A DNA stretch of 64,000 nucleotides from Globodera rostochiensis (taxonomy: Eukaryota; Nematoda; Chromadorea; Rhabditida; Heteroderidae), in the NCBI GenBank assembly GCA_018350325.1, contig JAEVLN010000002.1, forward strand, positions 5,377,456 through 5,441,455. The letters run 5' to 3'. Below the pieces are notes generated by a model. That model saw nothing but the letters and a program-made list of their open reading frames with translations. It was not told the DNA's origin and did not search any database. The position numbers were made by a program, and so were the translations under genes. Below, in pieces: positions 1-10,915 of this stretch. Every line of letters begins with the position of its first letter. Position 1 is the stretch's first letter.

Positions 1-659
1 ATTTATATAATTATTGTTTTTAATAACATTATCTTTCGTTTAGATTTTTTGATAATTTAAATTCGAATGTAATTGGTTAGATTATGGATTTATTGTTATC
101 AAATAGGTGATTTTTGTAAGATTATGCAGAGAAATAACGTGGCAAAGGGTGCACAATATTTTAAAGGTGATTAAGGATGTGGATGAACGCTTATTCTGAA
201 CACTTTTTTGAAATTTTTTTATGCATTTAAAGAAAAAATGGAGTGATCTTTAAATTGCCAGGGTTGTAAGGAATGCACTTGAATGGATGATTATTATAAT
301 ATGTTCTTTTAGTCTATTGAAATACAACTAGTTCGAACGAAGAAATAACTTATATTTTAATCTTTATTTAAATAAATATCATTAATTTCAATTATTTTAA
401 ATATCATTCACTCCGGATTGCGTGAGAGTTTTTCTCCCATTGTTAATGCGTACGCATTTCTTTTTATTTTATATAGTCAAAAATGTTTGCAAATATCTTC
501 GATTAAATCAAAGTAATGTTTAAATGGGTTTTTAAAGAAAAATTTAACTTAATTTTATGTTAAATAACTAAATCATATATGAATTTTACATGACTAATTC
601 TCAGTTTTGCGATGAGCACTATCTTTGGCGTTCATGTCGCAAAGCCGCTGGCTGGATCT
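1..659. other. AT-rich sequence without a recognisable gene
   Basis: I see no open frame of note, no RNA gene and no clear repeat ends in this stretch. A slightly GC-richer island lies at about 600-670, just outside the inverted-repeat arm that follows. The plus strand is T-rich, the same polarity as that arm. Confidence 0.6.
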
Positions 660-1165
660 TTTCTTCCATCAATCATCGGTTAATTTTTATTAATTCATAA
701 AAATTAATTAAGTTAATTTATTTTTGAATATAATAAAAAGCTTAAATCAGAATGTTTAGCAATAATTAAATTTTTTTTTGATATTTAACAAATTGTTTTA
801 ATCAATTAATTAAAAATTAGTTTCGGATACAAATATTGAGACTTTTTAAACAGCTGCTGAATTAATTTATTTATATTAGTGCTTTTTTTACTTTACGGTT
901 TTTGATAAACCAAAATTTAATTATTGGAATTAGCTGTTTAATACTTTTTACGATTTAAAATTTTATAGTTTTAACACATTAAATGTCACAAAAATGGTAT
1001 ACTATACGTGTTCGAATACGTCAGTTTCCAGCAGATATTCTCGTTGATCAAATCCTTTTTTTATAGATTAAATTATTTACTTATTGTATTTAATTTTATT
1101 TGAATTGGGTTGTATAATCGTGTAAATATGCATGTTGGCATTGCGTCTTCAGTTTTGAAAAGTAA
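660..1165 (+). repeat. Arm of a dispersed inverted repeat (partner about 27415-27895)
   Basis: Read in reverse complement, this stretch matches about 27415-27895 over several hundred bases with scattered differences. Clear anchors are the segment at 1032-1049, which is the reverse complement of 27500-27517, and the AT-rich text at about 720-790, which matches about 27780-27850. The partner lies in an A-rich block and this copy in a T-rich one, so strand polarity travels with the repeat. No coding frame is conserved. The homology fades near 660, where the GC-richer island begins. Confidence 0.8.
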
Positions 1166-1261
1166 ATTAAACTTAATATTTTCCAGCAAAAATTAAGCAC
1201 AGGCCAATGCCAGACATACGAGCCTCATAAAGTAGTAACTATTTGAAGTACCAGTATTTTT

Positions 1262-1660
1262 TTTTTTATTATATTCGTGATCAGCGACCTCGATAAGCCC
1301 CAGTCTCATATTGTGCCATTAAAAAGGGCCCTTAAAGTTAATTTTGCGTAATATGATTTTATATAGTTAAATTATCGATAATCGTGTTCTACAAATATTT
1401 GTTTGGTCCAAGTTATTCTCTAATAGTTGTCACATAAGAAAAGCCTTTTCTTAGAGGTGCACTTAATTTGTCCAAAAAATTGCATTTTTCAAAAATGCAT
1501 CCCTAAAATGGAGTTTGCCCATCCCGACGGGGATACCCGTTCTCCGGTTTGCTCATCCCCGAAAACTGGGATCCCCGGGTTGTCCGTCCCCGGTATCCGC
1601 GTTCCCCGGTTTGACCGAGGGTCCCCCCCCCCCCCCCCCCCCCCGGCGGCGACCCTAATT
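1262..1660. repeat. Degenerate GC-rich transposon-like remnant ending in a C run
   Basis: This island is far more GC-rich than its surroundings and is built of short motifs around CCCCGG and GGGGAT. About 40 bases near 1268-1308 resemble, in reverse complement, the inside of the nested element at about 54640-54690. The text at about 1399-1425 resembles the end of the remnant at about 61700-61730. The right edge reads, in reverse complement, TAGGGTCGCCGCCGG, which looks like a hAT-type terminus, but I found no matching left end or target duplication. The short open frames across it are composition artefacts. Confidence 0.45.
1623..1644. repeat. Run of 22 C
   Basis: An uninterrupted homopolymer of 22 C, the longest of nine G or C runs in the window. 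It abuts the GC-rich remnant on its left and GGCGGCGACC on its right. The G strand could form a G-quadruplex. Confidence 0.95.
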
Positions 1661-2620
1661 TGAACGATGCAAAAATATTTAATATCTTTTTTTTTAAATT
1701 TAAAATGAAATTTAATCCTAATTAGGTTTCTCATATTCATTTCTAATTGCATTTGAATTTTTCCATTCTAGTTAAACAAATTTTGTTACTTCATTATATA
1801 TTGTTTTTTTATTTTAGACTTTCATGATAAATCTAACTTTGATATTTCCAAAGTCATCGATTTTGTTTAAATAATTTGACTTTTAATGAGGGCCATTTTA
1901 ACAAGCCATAATATTGCTTTAAAATATTTATATATTATTGTTTTTAATAGTTTTTTCCTTTCATTTTTTTGATAACTTCTTAATCTTCCATTTAAATTAT
2001 AGATTGTTAAATTGAAATTATCGGAAAAACGACACAACGCCAATTCAACCTTGTTATTCGAAGACTACATTTGGATGTTTGTTTTTAATATAGTAAATTC
2101 ATTATTGAGAAACATTTTTGGCTTCCTTCTTAATATATTCTAATACATTTGCGTCGGTCTCATTATTCTACGTCCATGCAGTTACTGATAGCAAATTGAT
2201 TAATTAAATAAAGATAGATATATATATACATAATAAATTTAAATCACTAACATCAGTAGTGCATTTTTTTTTCTTGATATTAAGTTTTAGTTTATACTTT
2301 TTATATTTACGTATTTTATTTTAATACTTTTATTTAAACATGTAATCAGAATCTTTCTTTTTTTAATTAGTATAATTAATTTTGAACACCTCTAGTAGGA
2401 GAATTCTTTTGCGCTGAAATTTTTATTATTTTTTATTTGCATTAATCGTTATTTAAAAGTTTTTATTTAATATTATTTAAAATAGAAATATAGATAAAAT
2501 AATTATTGTATTTACGTTATTCTCTTTTTCGTTTTTAATTTAGTCTTTTTTACTTAGTTTTAATTAGAAATATGCTCATTTATTTTGATTTTTTTCTTAA
2601 AAACAATGTTCAACAGCTTT
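1661..2620. other. AT-rich sequence without a recognisable gene
   Basis: T-rich plus strand with no convincing frame, RNA gene or defined repeat. It leads straight into the satellite array. A short TA-dinucleotide stretch lies near 2215-2230. Confidence 0.6.
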
Positions 2621-2625
2621 TTATA

Positions 2626-5600
2626 ATTTGAAAATTTGTAACTATATGCTCATAACATTCAAGGCTTTAACTTTCCTAAAAATCTTTAATATTTAAATTT
2701 ATTTGATTTATACATTTTTGCATTCTAATATAATTATACCAAAGTTTTTGAATGATTTAACAATTTGTAACTATATGCTGATAACATTTAAGTCTATAAC
2801 CTTCCTAAAAAGTCTTTAATATTTAATGTATTTGATTTATACATTTTTGCATTCTTAAATAATTATACCAAGGCTTTTGAATGATTTGAAAATTGTAACT
2901 ATATGCTCATAACATTCAAGGCTATAACTTTCCTAAAAAGTCTTTAATATTTAAATTTATTTGGTTTATACATTTTTGCATTCTAAAATAATTATACCCA
3001 AGCTTTTGAATGATTTAACTATTTGAAACTATATGCTCATAACATTCAAGGATATAACTTTCCTAAAAAGTCTTTAATATTTAAATTTGTATGATTTATA
3101 CATTTTTGCATTCTAAAATAATATTATACCAAGGCTTTTGAATAATTTGAAAATTTGTAACTATATGCTCATAACATTCAAGGCTTTAACTTTCCTAAAA
3201 AGTCTTTAATATTTAAATTTATTTGATTTATACATTTTTGCATTCTAAAATAATTATTCCAAGGCTTTTGAATGATTTAACAATTTGAAACTATATGCTC
3301 ATAACATTCAAGGCTATAACTTTCCTAAAAAGTCTTTAATATTTAAATTTATTTGATTTATTCATTTTTGCATTCTAATATAATTATACCAAAGTTTTTG
3401 AATGATTTAACAATTTGTAACTATATGCTGATAACATTTAAGTCTATAACCTTCCTAAAAAGTCTTTAATATTTAAATTTATTTGATTTATACATTTTTG
3501 CATTCTAATATAATTATACCAAAGTTTTTGAATGATTTAACAATTTGTAACTATATGCTGATAACATTTAAGTCTATAACCTTCCTAAAAAGTCTTTAAT
3601 ATTTAATGTATTTGATTTATACATTTTTGCATTCTTAAATAATTATACCAAGGCTTTTGAATGATTTGAAAATTGTAACTATATGCTCATAACATTCAAG
3701 GCTATAACTTTCCTAAAAAGTCTTTAATATTTAAATTTATTTGATTTATACATTTTTGCATTCTAAAATAATTATACCCAAGCTTTTGAATGATTTAACT
3801 ATTTGAAACTATATGCTCATAACATTCAAGGCTATAACTTTCCTAAAAGTCTTTAATATTTAAATTTGTATGATTTATACATTTTTGCATTCTAAAAGAA
3901 TTATACCAGGGCTTTTGAATGATTTAACAATTTGAAACTATATGCTCATAACATTCAAGTCTATAACTTTCTTAAAAAGCCTTTAATATTTAAATTTATT
4001 TGATTTATACATTTTTGCATTCTAAAATAATTATACCAAGGCTTTTGAATGATTTAACAATTTGAAACTATATGCTCATAACATTCAAGGCTATAACTTT
4101 CCTAAAAAGTCTTTAATATTTAAATTTATTTGGTTTATACATTTTGCATTCTAAAACAATTATACCAAGGCTTTTGAATAATTTGAAAATTTGTAACTAT
4201 ATGCTCATAACATTCAAGGCTTTAACTTTCCTAAAAATCTTTAATATTTAAATTTATTTGATTTATACATTTTTGCATTCTAATATAATTATACCAAAGT
4301 TTTTGAATGATTTAACAATTTGTAACTATATGCTGATAACATTTAAGTCTATAACCTTCCTAAAAAGTCTTTAATATTTAATGTATTTGATTTATACATT
4401 TTTGCATTCTTAAATAATTATACCAAGGCTTTTGAATGATTTGAAAATTGTAACTATATGCTCATAACATTCAAGGCTATAACTTTCCTAAAAAGTCTTT
4501 AATATTTAAATTTATTTGATTTATACCTTTTTGCATTCTAAAATAATTATACCAAGGCTTTTGAATAATTTAACAATTTGAAACTATATGCTCATAACAT
4601 TCAAGGCTATAACTTTCCTAAAAAGTCTTTAATATTTAAATTTATTTGGTTTATACATTTTTGCATTCTAAAATAATTATACCAAGGCTTTTGAATAATT
4701 TGAAAATTTGTAACTATATGCTCATAACATTCAAGGTTTTAACTTTCCTAAAAAGTCTTTAATATTTAAATTTATTTGATTTATACATTTTTGCATTCTA
4801 ATATAATTATACCAAAGTTTTTGTATGATTTAACAATTTGTAACTATATGCTGATAACATTTAAGTCTATAACCTTCCTAAAAAGTCTTTAATATTTAAT
4901 GTATTTGATTTATACATTTTTGCATTCTTAAATAATTATACCAAGGCTTTTGAATGATTTGAAAATTGTAACTATATGCTCATAACATTCAAGGCTATAA
5001 CTTTCCTAAAAAGTCTTTAATATTTAAATTTATTTGATTTATACATTTTTGCATTCTAAAATAATTATACCCAAGCTTTTGAATGATTTAACAATTTGAA
5101 ACTATATGCTCATAACATTCAAGGATATAATTTTCCTAAAAAGTCTTTAATATTTAAATTTGTATGATTTATACATTTTTGCATTCTAAAATAATATTAT
5201 ACCAAGGCTTTTGAATAATTTGAAAATTTGTAACTATATGCTCATAACATTCAAGGCTTTAACTTTCCTAAAAAGTCTTTAATATTTAAATTTATTTGAT
5301 TTATACATTTTTGCATTCTAAAATAATTATACCAAGGCTTTTGAATGATTTAACAATTTGAAACTATATGCTCATAACATTCAAGGCTATAACTTTCCTA
5401 AAAAGTCTTTAATATTTAAATTTATTTGGTTTATACATTTTTGCATTCTAAAATAATTATACCAAAGTTTTTGAATGATTTAACAATTTGTAACTATATG
5501 CTGATAACATTTAAGTCTATAACCTTCCTAAAAAGTCTTTAATATTTAATGTATTTGATTTATACATTTTTGCATTCTTAAATAATTATACCAAGGCTTT

Positions 5601-7586
5601 TGAATGATTTGAAAATTGTAACTATATGCTCATAACATTCAAATTAACTTTCCTAAAAAGTCTTTAATATTTAAATTTATTTGATTTATACATTTTTGCA
5701 TTCTAATATAATTATGCCAAAGTTTTTGTATGATTTAACAATTTGTAACTATATGCTGATAACATTTAAGTCTATAACCTTCCTAAAAAGTCTTTAATAT
5801 TTAATATATTTGATTTATACATTTTTGCATTCTAATATAATTATACCAAAGTTTTTGAATGATTTAACAATTTGAAACTATATGCTCATAACATTCAAGT
5901 CTATAACTTTCTTAAAAAGCCTTTAATATTTAAATTGCTTGATTTATACATTTTTGCATTCTTAAATAATTATACCAGGGCTTTTAATGATTTAACAATT
6001 TTAAATTATATGCTCATAACATTCAAGGCTATAACTTTCCTAAAAAATCTTTAATATTTAATGTATTTGATTTATACATTTTTGCATTCTTAAATAATTA
6101 TACCCAGGTTTTAGAATAATTTAACAATTTGAAACTATATGCTCATAACATTCAAGGCTATAACCTTCCTAAAAAGTCTTTAATATTTAAATTTATTTGA
6201 TTTATACATTTTTGCATTCTAATATAATTATACCAAAGTTTTTGAATGATTTAACAATTTGTAACTATATGCTGATAACATTTAAGTCTATAACCTTCCT
6301 AAAAAGTCTTTAATATTTAATGTATTTGATTTATACATTTTTGCATTCTTAAATAATTATACCAAGGCTTTTGAATGATTTGAAAATTGTAACTATATGC
6401 TCATAACATTCAAGGCTATAACTTTCCTAAAAAGTCATTAATATTTAAATTTATTTGATTTAGACTTTTTTGCATTCTAAAATAATTATACCCAAGCTTT
6501 TGAATGATTTAACAATTTGAAACTATATGCTCATAACATTCAAGTCTATAACTTTCTTAAAAAGCCTTTAATATTTAAATTGCTTGATTTATACATTTTT
6601 GCATTCTTAAATAATTATACCCAGGCTTTAGAATAATTTAACAATTTGAAACTATATGCTCATAACATTCAAGGCTATAACTTTCCTAAAAAGTCTTTAA
6701 TATTTAATGTATTTGATTTATACATTTTGCATTCTAAAATAATTATACCCAGGTTTTTGAATGATTTAACAATTTGTAACTATATGCTCATAACATTCAA
6801 GGCTATAATTTTCCTAAAAAGTCTTTAATATTAAAATTTATTTGGTTTATACATTTTTGCATTCTAATATAATTATACCAAAGTTTTTGAATGATTTAAC
6901 AATTTGTAACTATATGCTGATAACATTTAAGTCTATAACCTTCCTAAAAAGTCTTTAATATTTAATGTATTTGATTTATACATTTTTGCATTCTTAAATA
7001 ATTATACCAAGGCTTTTGAATGATTTGAAAATTGTAACTATATGCTCATAACATTCAAGGCTATAACTTTCCTAAAAAGTCATTAATATTTAAATTTATT
7101 TGATTTAGACTTTTTTGCATTCTAAAATAATTATACCCAAGCTTTTGAATGATTTAACAATTTGAAACTATATGCTCATAACATTCAAGTCTATAACTTT
7201 CTTAAAAAGCCTTTAATATTTAAATTTATTTGATTTATACATTTTTGCATTCTAAAATAATTATACCCAAGCTTTTGAATGATTTAACAATTTGAAACTA
7301 TATGCTCATAACATTCAAGGATATAATTTTCCTAAAAAGTCTTTAATATTTAAATTTGTATGATTTATACATTTTTGCATTCTAAAATAATATTATACCA
7401 AGGCTTTTGAATAATTTGAAAATTTGTAACTATATGCTCATAACATTCAAGGCTTTAACTTTCCTAAAAAGTCTTTAATATTTAAATTTATTTGATTTAT
7501 ACATTTTTGCATTCTAAAATAATTATACCAAGGCTTTTGAATGATTTAACAATTTGAAACTATATGCTCATAACATTTGAGGCTAT
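2626..7586. repeat. 130-bp tandem satellite array, 39 monomers
   Basis: The array is head to tail with a monomer of about 130 bp (spacings 126-132). I counted 39 copies of the core CTATATGCTSATAACATT, the first at 2642 and the last at 7560. Monomers fall into variant classes. One has CTGATAACATTTAAGTCTATAACC and is usually followed by a monomer with GAAAATTGTAAC and TTAATGTATTTG. The CTG class occurs at 2771, 3421, 3551, 4326, 4844, 5494, 5749, 6265 and 6910, about every 4-6 monomers, which indicates higher-order repeats. A shared block at about 6393-6600 and 7038-7250, 645 bp apart (five monomers), has the same rare changes. The array stops abruptly in a partial monomer at about 7586. Small frames inside it recur only because the monomer recurs. 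Confidence 0.97.
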
Positions 7587-8123
7587 CCGTGAAAACAACA
7601 ACAATCATTATACTAAACTCATTTAACAACTCATTTTTGTAGTATTTTCTTTAATCACTATTTTTTGGGGGTTTTTCTTTTATCATTCTTCTCAATCTAC
7701 AGATAACCAATTAATTTCTAATCCATTTTTTAAACTTGCGCAAATATTCGTTTATAATACTCACTTTACAATTCACTCAAAGACATTGATTATAAATCTC
7801 GAAATTGTTTGATGTCGTTGCTTACATCTCTACCTCATGTCCGAAGGTAAAATGGAAAACTTTTAGCAATGTAAAGCGAACAACGTTTTTGCGTGAACAG
7901 TTCAAAATGATACGTTTATTTTTTGCTAATTTTTTATAAAATGTAAACAAAAATTTTAGTTAATTTTTAGTTTAAATTTCAACATTTTTGAAAAAATGAT
8001 CTTCGATAGATGTTTTTAATTAATTTCTGTTTATGTATCTACTTTTAAAAAATAATAACCGTTTGATAGTTCTTTTTATCACGGAAAGTTGGAAAATTAA
8101 CAATACCTCATTTTTAATGATTA
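7587..8123. other. AT-rich spacer 3' of the Lon-family exon
   Basis: No gene or repeat seen. On the minus strand this is the region downstream of the Lon-family stop codon. A possible polyadenylation signal (TTTATT on the plus strand, AATAAA on the minus) lies at 7915-7920, about 200 bases past the stop. In such AT-rich sequence that hexamer is weak evidence. Confidence 0.5.
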
Positions 8124-8522
8124 TCATGGATCCCCAAACAATAATGCGTGCACCTCATTAAAATGAGAGACATAGTGAAAAACGATTTCCTCAAAGTGCT
8201 CTCCAAACAGGACCATGTCAATGTCATTTTCATTGGCGCGGGGAAGAATGACGGTTGTTAGGCCTGCTTCTTTTGCAGCCGACACCTTCTCAAAGGTACC
8301 GCCAATGGCAGAAATGGCCCCATCAGCGCCAATGACTCCGCTCATTCCAATGCCGTAAGGCACCGGCTGCCCAATTCCAAGCGAAACAAGGGCCGCGGCA
8401 ACAGGTAGCCCTCCGGAAGGTCCGGTTCTTGAAACCGAATTCGGGTAAACCCGCACATCAAGGTGTGCATTCCCGAACTCAGCATATTGTTGTGCAACAG
8501 TCCATGCTGTTTGGTATGCGGC
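8124..8522 (-). CDS. Lon-family (S16) peptidase domain, C-terminal exon, partial gene
   Basis: This is the one clear protein-coding segment. Seen: read from 8522, the frame gives 132 codons, then TGA at 8126-8124. It contains SRTGPSGGLPVAAALVS, with the family's catalytic serine context (GPSxG; Ser codon 8417-8415). Then comes GVIGADGAISAIGGTFEKV, with the catalytic lysine codon at 8288-8286. The Ser-Lys spacing is exactly 43 residues, as in E. coli Lon (S679 and K722). AGLTTVILPRANENDID matches the following Lon strand and helix. The upstream part KAAYQTAWTVAQQYAEFGNAHLDVRV fits the start of the proteolytic domain.

Known: S16 enzymes use a Ser-Lys dyad. ATP-dependent members carry an AAA+ module upstream.

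Inferred: the exon probably begins after an AG at 8524-8523 preceded by a T-rich tract, because the frame meets a stop about 24 bases further upstream. The GTG at 8456 is not a credible start. I found no AAA+ exon upstream as far as 9800, so full Lon, Lon-like protease or gene fragment all remain possible. GC content is much higher than in the flanks. The usual DGPSAG is TGPSGG here, so it is not a typical mitochondrial or peroxisomal Lon. Confidence 0.85.
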   Translation of the reverse strand, partial: AAYQTAWTVAQQYAEFGNAHLDVRVYPNSVSRTGPSGGLPVAAALVSLGIGQPVPYGIGMSGVIGADGAISAIGGTFEKVSAAKEAGLTTVILPRANENDIDMVLFGEHFEEIVFHYVSHFNEVHALLFGDP

Positions 8523-8880
8523 CTTAGTGAAAAATTGAATTGTACACTATTCATAGTTTTTTTAATTAATTAGTTTATTTTTATTTATTGTTTTTATAAT
8601 TTTGTCTTAAAAACTAGGGTTTGCCATGTTTTTCCTAATCTTTAAATATCATCACACTATTTGCTCAGCTTTTAAAGGTTTTTCAAGATGACAAAAAATT
8701 AAAAAATAATCATTTTTATGTTTTTGCCTTATAACATCCCTATGTGTGATTCACTAGTTCATTTGCACGGATTTATATACTCGCGAGTCTCCTTCGATTC
8801 CGCCGCCGGTAGTTGGCGGACGGCGGCAGCGGTACTGTGCTGATGATGAAGATCATTTTCGTTTTTAACGATTACGGAAT
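8523..8880. other. Probable intron or spacer upstream of the Lon exon, with a GC-rich island
   Basis: 8523-8760 is AT-rich and would be the intron before the Lon exon. An island at about 8785-8850 is GC-rich. On the minus strand it holds a short open frame from an ATG near 8856 that runs into a GTATAT resembling a splice donor near 8780. The phase does not join the Lon exon in frame at the acceptor I propose. A plus-strand frame of about 36 codons also crosses the island. Neither resembles a Lon module, so I do not call an exon. Confidence 0.35.
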
Positions 8881-8997
8881 TTGACATTTTCCTAAAAATG
8901 GGGGAAAAAGTTCTTTAAAAGAAAAAGAGCGCCGGTGCGCTCATGTTTCACCCAGTTAGGTAATGCATTATTTATTGGTTGTTTTGGAAAAATGTAG

Positions 8998-9024
8998 TTT
9001 ATGGGCATGTCACATGCCCATAAA
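8998..9024. repeat. Perfect 12-bp-arm hairpin
   Basis: TTTATGGGCATG and its exact reverse complement flank a 3-base loop (TCA). A smaller GC palindrome, AGCGCCGGTGCGCT, lies about 65 bases to the left near 8928-8941. Both sit at the left edge of the hairpin-rich cluster that continues to about 10560. Confidence 0.85.
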
Positions 9025-9093
9025 GTACAATTTTACCCAAAAAAAAAATTCTGAACGCTCAGACATTTGTATTCGACTGCTTTTCTTTTAAAC

Positions 9094-9262
9094 AATTCGA
9101 AAATTCAAAAATTTCCAAAAATCAAATTTGGCTTAAATCTTTAAAAAGCACACAATTCAAAAAGAAAGGCAAGTAGTAATAATCAAATTCATGCTTTTTG
9201 AATATTTAAGGCCAAAAATTGTTTTTGGAAATTCTTGAATTTCCAAAAATTTTTGAATTCGG
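9094..9262. repeat. Imperfect foldback about 170 bp long
   Basis: The left arm (about 9097-9160, rich in AATTTCCAAAAA) is repeated in reverse complement at about 9207-9255 (TTTTTGGAAATT), with a spacer of about 50 bases. I see no coding potential. It looks like part of a transposon-derived hairpin cluster. Confidence 0.6.
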
Positions 9263-9268
9263 GGTAAT

Positions 9269-10560
9269 GATTTGTGGGTCATTTCGTTTCTGGGCATATG
9301 ATTAACATTTAGCGCGGTTTTGAGTGATTTTGACTCTGGGACCTACGATTCATATTTTCCATTCCAAAATTTAAAACAAGAAATGTATGAAATTTAAAAA
9401 ATGAATGCACTTAAAGACTTGTCATTTCCTTGTCCAAAAACAAAAATGTTGCCAAAATCAGATGCATACATATTAAAACAATTGTCAGAATTTCAAAGAA
9501 AAATTACATTTTTTAATGTAAACAAAAAAAATCGATAAAATTTCTAAAACGATGTTTTGTCTCTTTACAAGCAATTGAATTGAAAGAGGCGGTAGGCCGC
9601 TTACATAAAATTAAAGAAACTTTTGCCTTAATTTGTAAGCGAGAGGGGGGAAATGGATTAATAGGAAAGAATGGGCGGCCGGCCGGCGCATAATAACAAA
9701 AAATTGGAGAGACAAAGCGACGACACAAACCTATTAAAAATCAACGAAAATCACCCCATATAAAAATATGTTAAATATTTTTTTGTTAATTATAGGAAAA
9801 CGTTGCAAATTTTGAATGCCAAAATAGGACTAATAGAAGTGATCACATTTGGGGGGGGGGGGGGAGGCCTCCAAAATAAATTTGATTTTTTTGAAAAAAA
9901 AAAACAATGCCCCTTTTTATTTAGAATTTATACGCTTTCACCAATTATTAGGGGTAAAAAAAAGCGTTCCACCTCTCGAACTTTTTTCATTCTTAGTCAA
10001 CCAAATCAAATGTTTTTAATAAAATTTTAAAGCTTGCAATGTGTAGAAGCTATCTCAAGCAGACGTTAAACGATTGGAAAAACTACAAAAAAAGTATGGC
10101 CCGAAATGCTGGAAATTTTGAAAAAAAATTTTGTTTTTTAGTCTTCTGGCCAGCCATAACTTTTTTGTTAGTTTGTCCAATCGTTTAGCCTTTGCTTGTT
10201 GAATGACTTCTCCTCATTAAAAGCTTTTGAACAAAATAAAAGTTTCGAGGTGGAACGAATCGTCCTTCGACGATTTTCGTATGACACATAAAAAATGTTT
10301 TATTAATAATTTGGGGTTTTTCGAAATTCATTAAGAAAATGTACCCATAAAAATTTGTTCTCCCTGGACTAAAAAAAACCAAGGTAGATGAATTGTATGT
10401 ATTTGGAAAATAATATAAACAGATTCGTGTGTTAGGCTTAGAATAGAGTCGATTGGTGATTTGCGTCATTTCGTTTTTGGGCCCTATGATCAATATTTTT
10501 CTTAAATTTTTGCATCCATTTTGATAAAATTTTAAAAATTGGCCTACTTTATCTTTCATT
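9269..10560. repeat. Composite repeat with direct and inverted parts, class unknown
   Basis: A segment at 9269-9300 (GATTTG..GTCATTTCGTTT.TGGGC..ATGAT) recurs in direct orientation at about 10457-10495. Between them lies an inverted repeat. The left arm (about 9965-10085) holds GCGTTCCACCTC and TAAACGATTGG. The right arm (about 10140-10260) holds CCAATCGTTTA and GAGGTGGAACG, with the centre near 10120. A 14-G run lies at 9851-9864. Minus-strand frames of 71 and 124 codons cross the region but resemble no family and overlap the repeat arms, so I leave them uncalled. The whole may be a non-autonomous DNA element, but I cannot define its ends. Confidence 0.55.
9851..9864. repeat. Run of 14 G
   Basis: An uninterrupted G run inside the composite repeat, followed by AGGCCTCC. 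It belongs to the same class as the other long G or C runs in the window. Confidence 0.95.
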
Positions 10561-10627
10561 TTAAATATTTATATTGACTAACTAATCATACGATTGGCAC
10601 CGAGCACAGACTGACCGACCGACCGTT

Positions 10628-10915
10628 CCCCCCCCCCCCCCCCCCTCCCCTCCTTTTTTCTTTGCCCTCATCATTTTTGCTGTTTTTCTCTCACATTCTT
10701 TTGCTTTCTCTCTTCTCCCCATTTTCTTTTTTTCTCTCATTCTCTGCCCTCACCTTTGTTTTGCTCCCCCCTTTCTCTGCCCTCATCATTTTGTTTTCTC
10801 TCTCCCCCCTTCTTTCGTTTCTCGCACCATCTTTTTTTACTCTCTTTCTCTGCCTTAACCTCTCGCGTTCACTTATCTTTCGATTGGTTGCCACTGAACA
10901 CTGACTTTTCTCCGC
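10628..10915. repeat. C run plus pyrimidine-rich low-complexity tract
   Basis: Eighteen C at 10628-10645 lead into about 270 bases that are almost all C and T on the plus strand, with the phrase CTCTGCCCTCATCATTTTG. The same 19-base phrase opens the pyrimidine tract near 62748, so the two tracts share an origin and are not independent slippage products. Open frames on both strands (Ser/Phe/Leu-rich one way, Arg/Lys/Glu-rich the other) are composition artefacts. Confidence 0.85.

Noticed and set aside
1427..1752. Proline-rich (plus) and glycine-rich (minus) frames over the C run.
   Set aside because: They read through a 22-C homopolymer and a GC-rich repeat. The apparent composition is an artefact.
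5872..6828. Two similar 60-codon plus-strand frames (5872-6054 and 6646-6828) that look like paralogous small proteins.
   Set aside because: They lie wholly inside the 130-bp satellite, and their similarity is that of the monomers. Most monomers have stops in this frame.
8342..8554. 70-codon minus-strand frame overlapping the Lon exon.
   Set aside because: It is an out-of-frame shadow of the Lon coding sequence.
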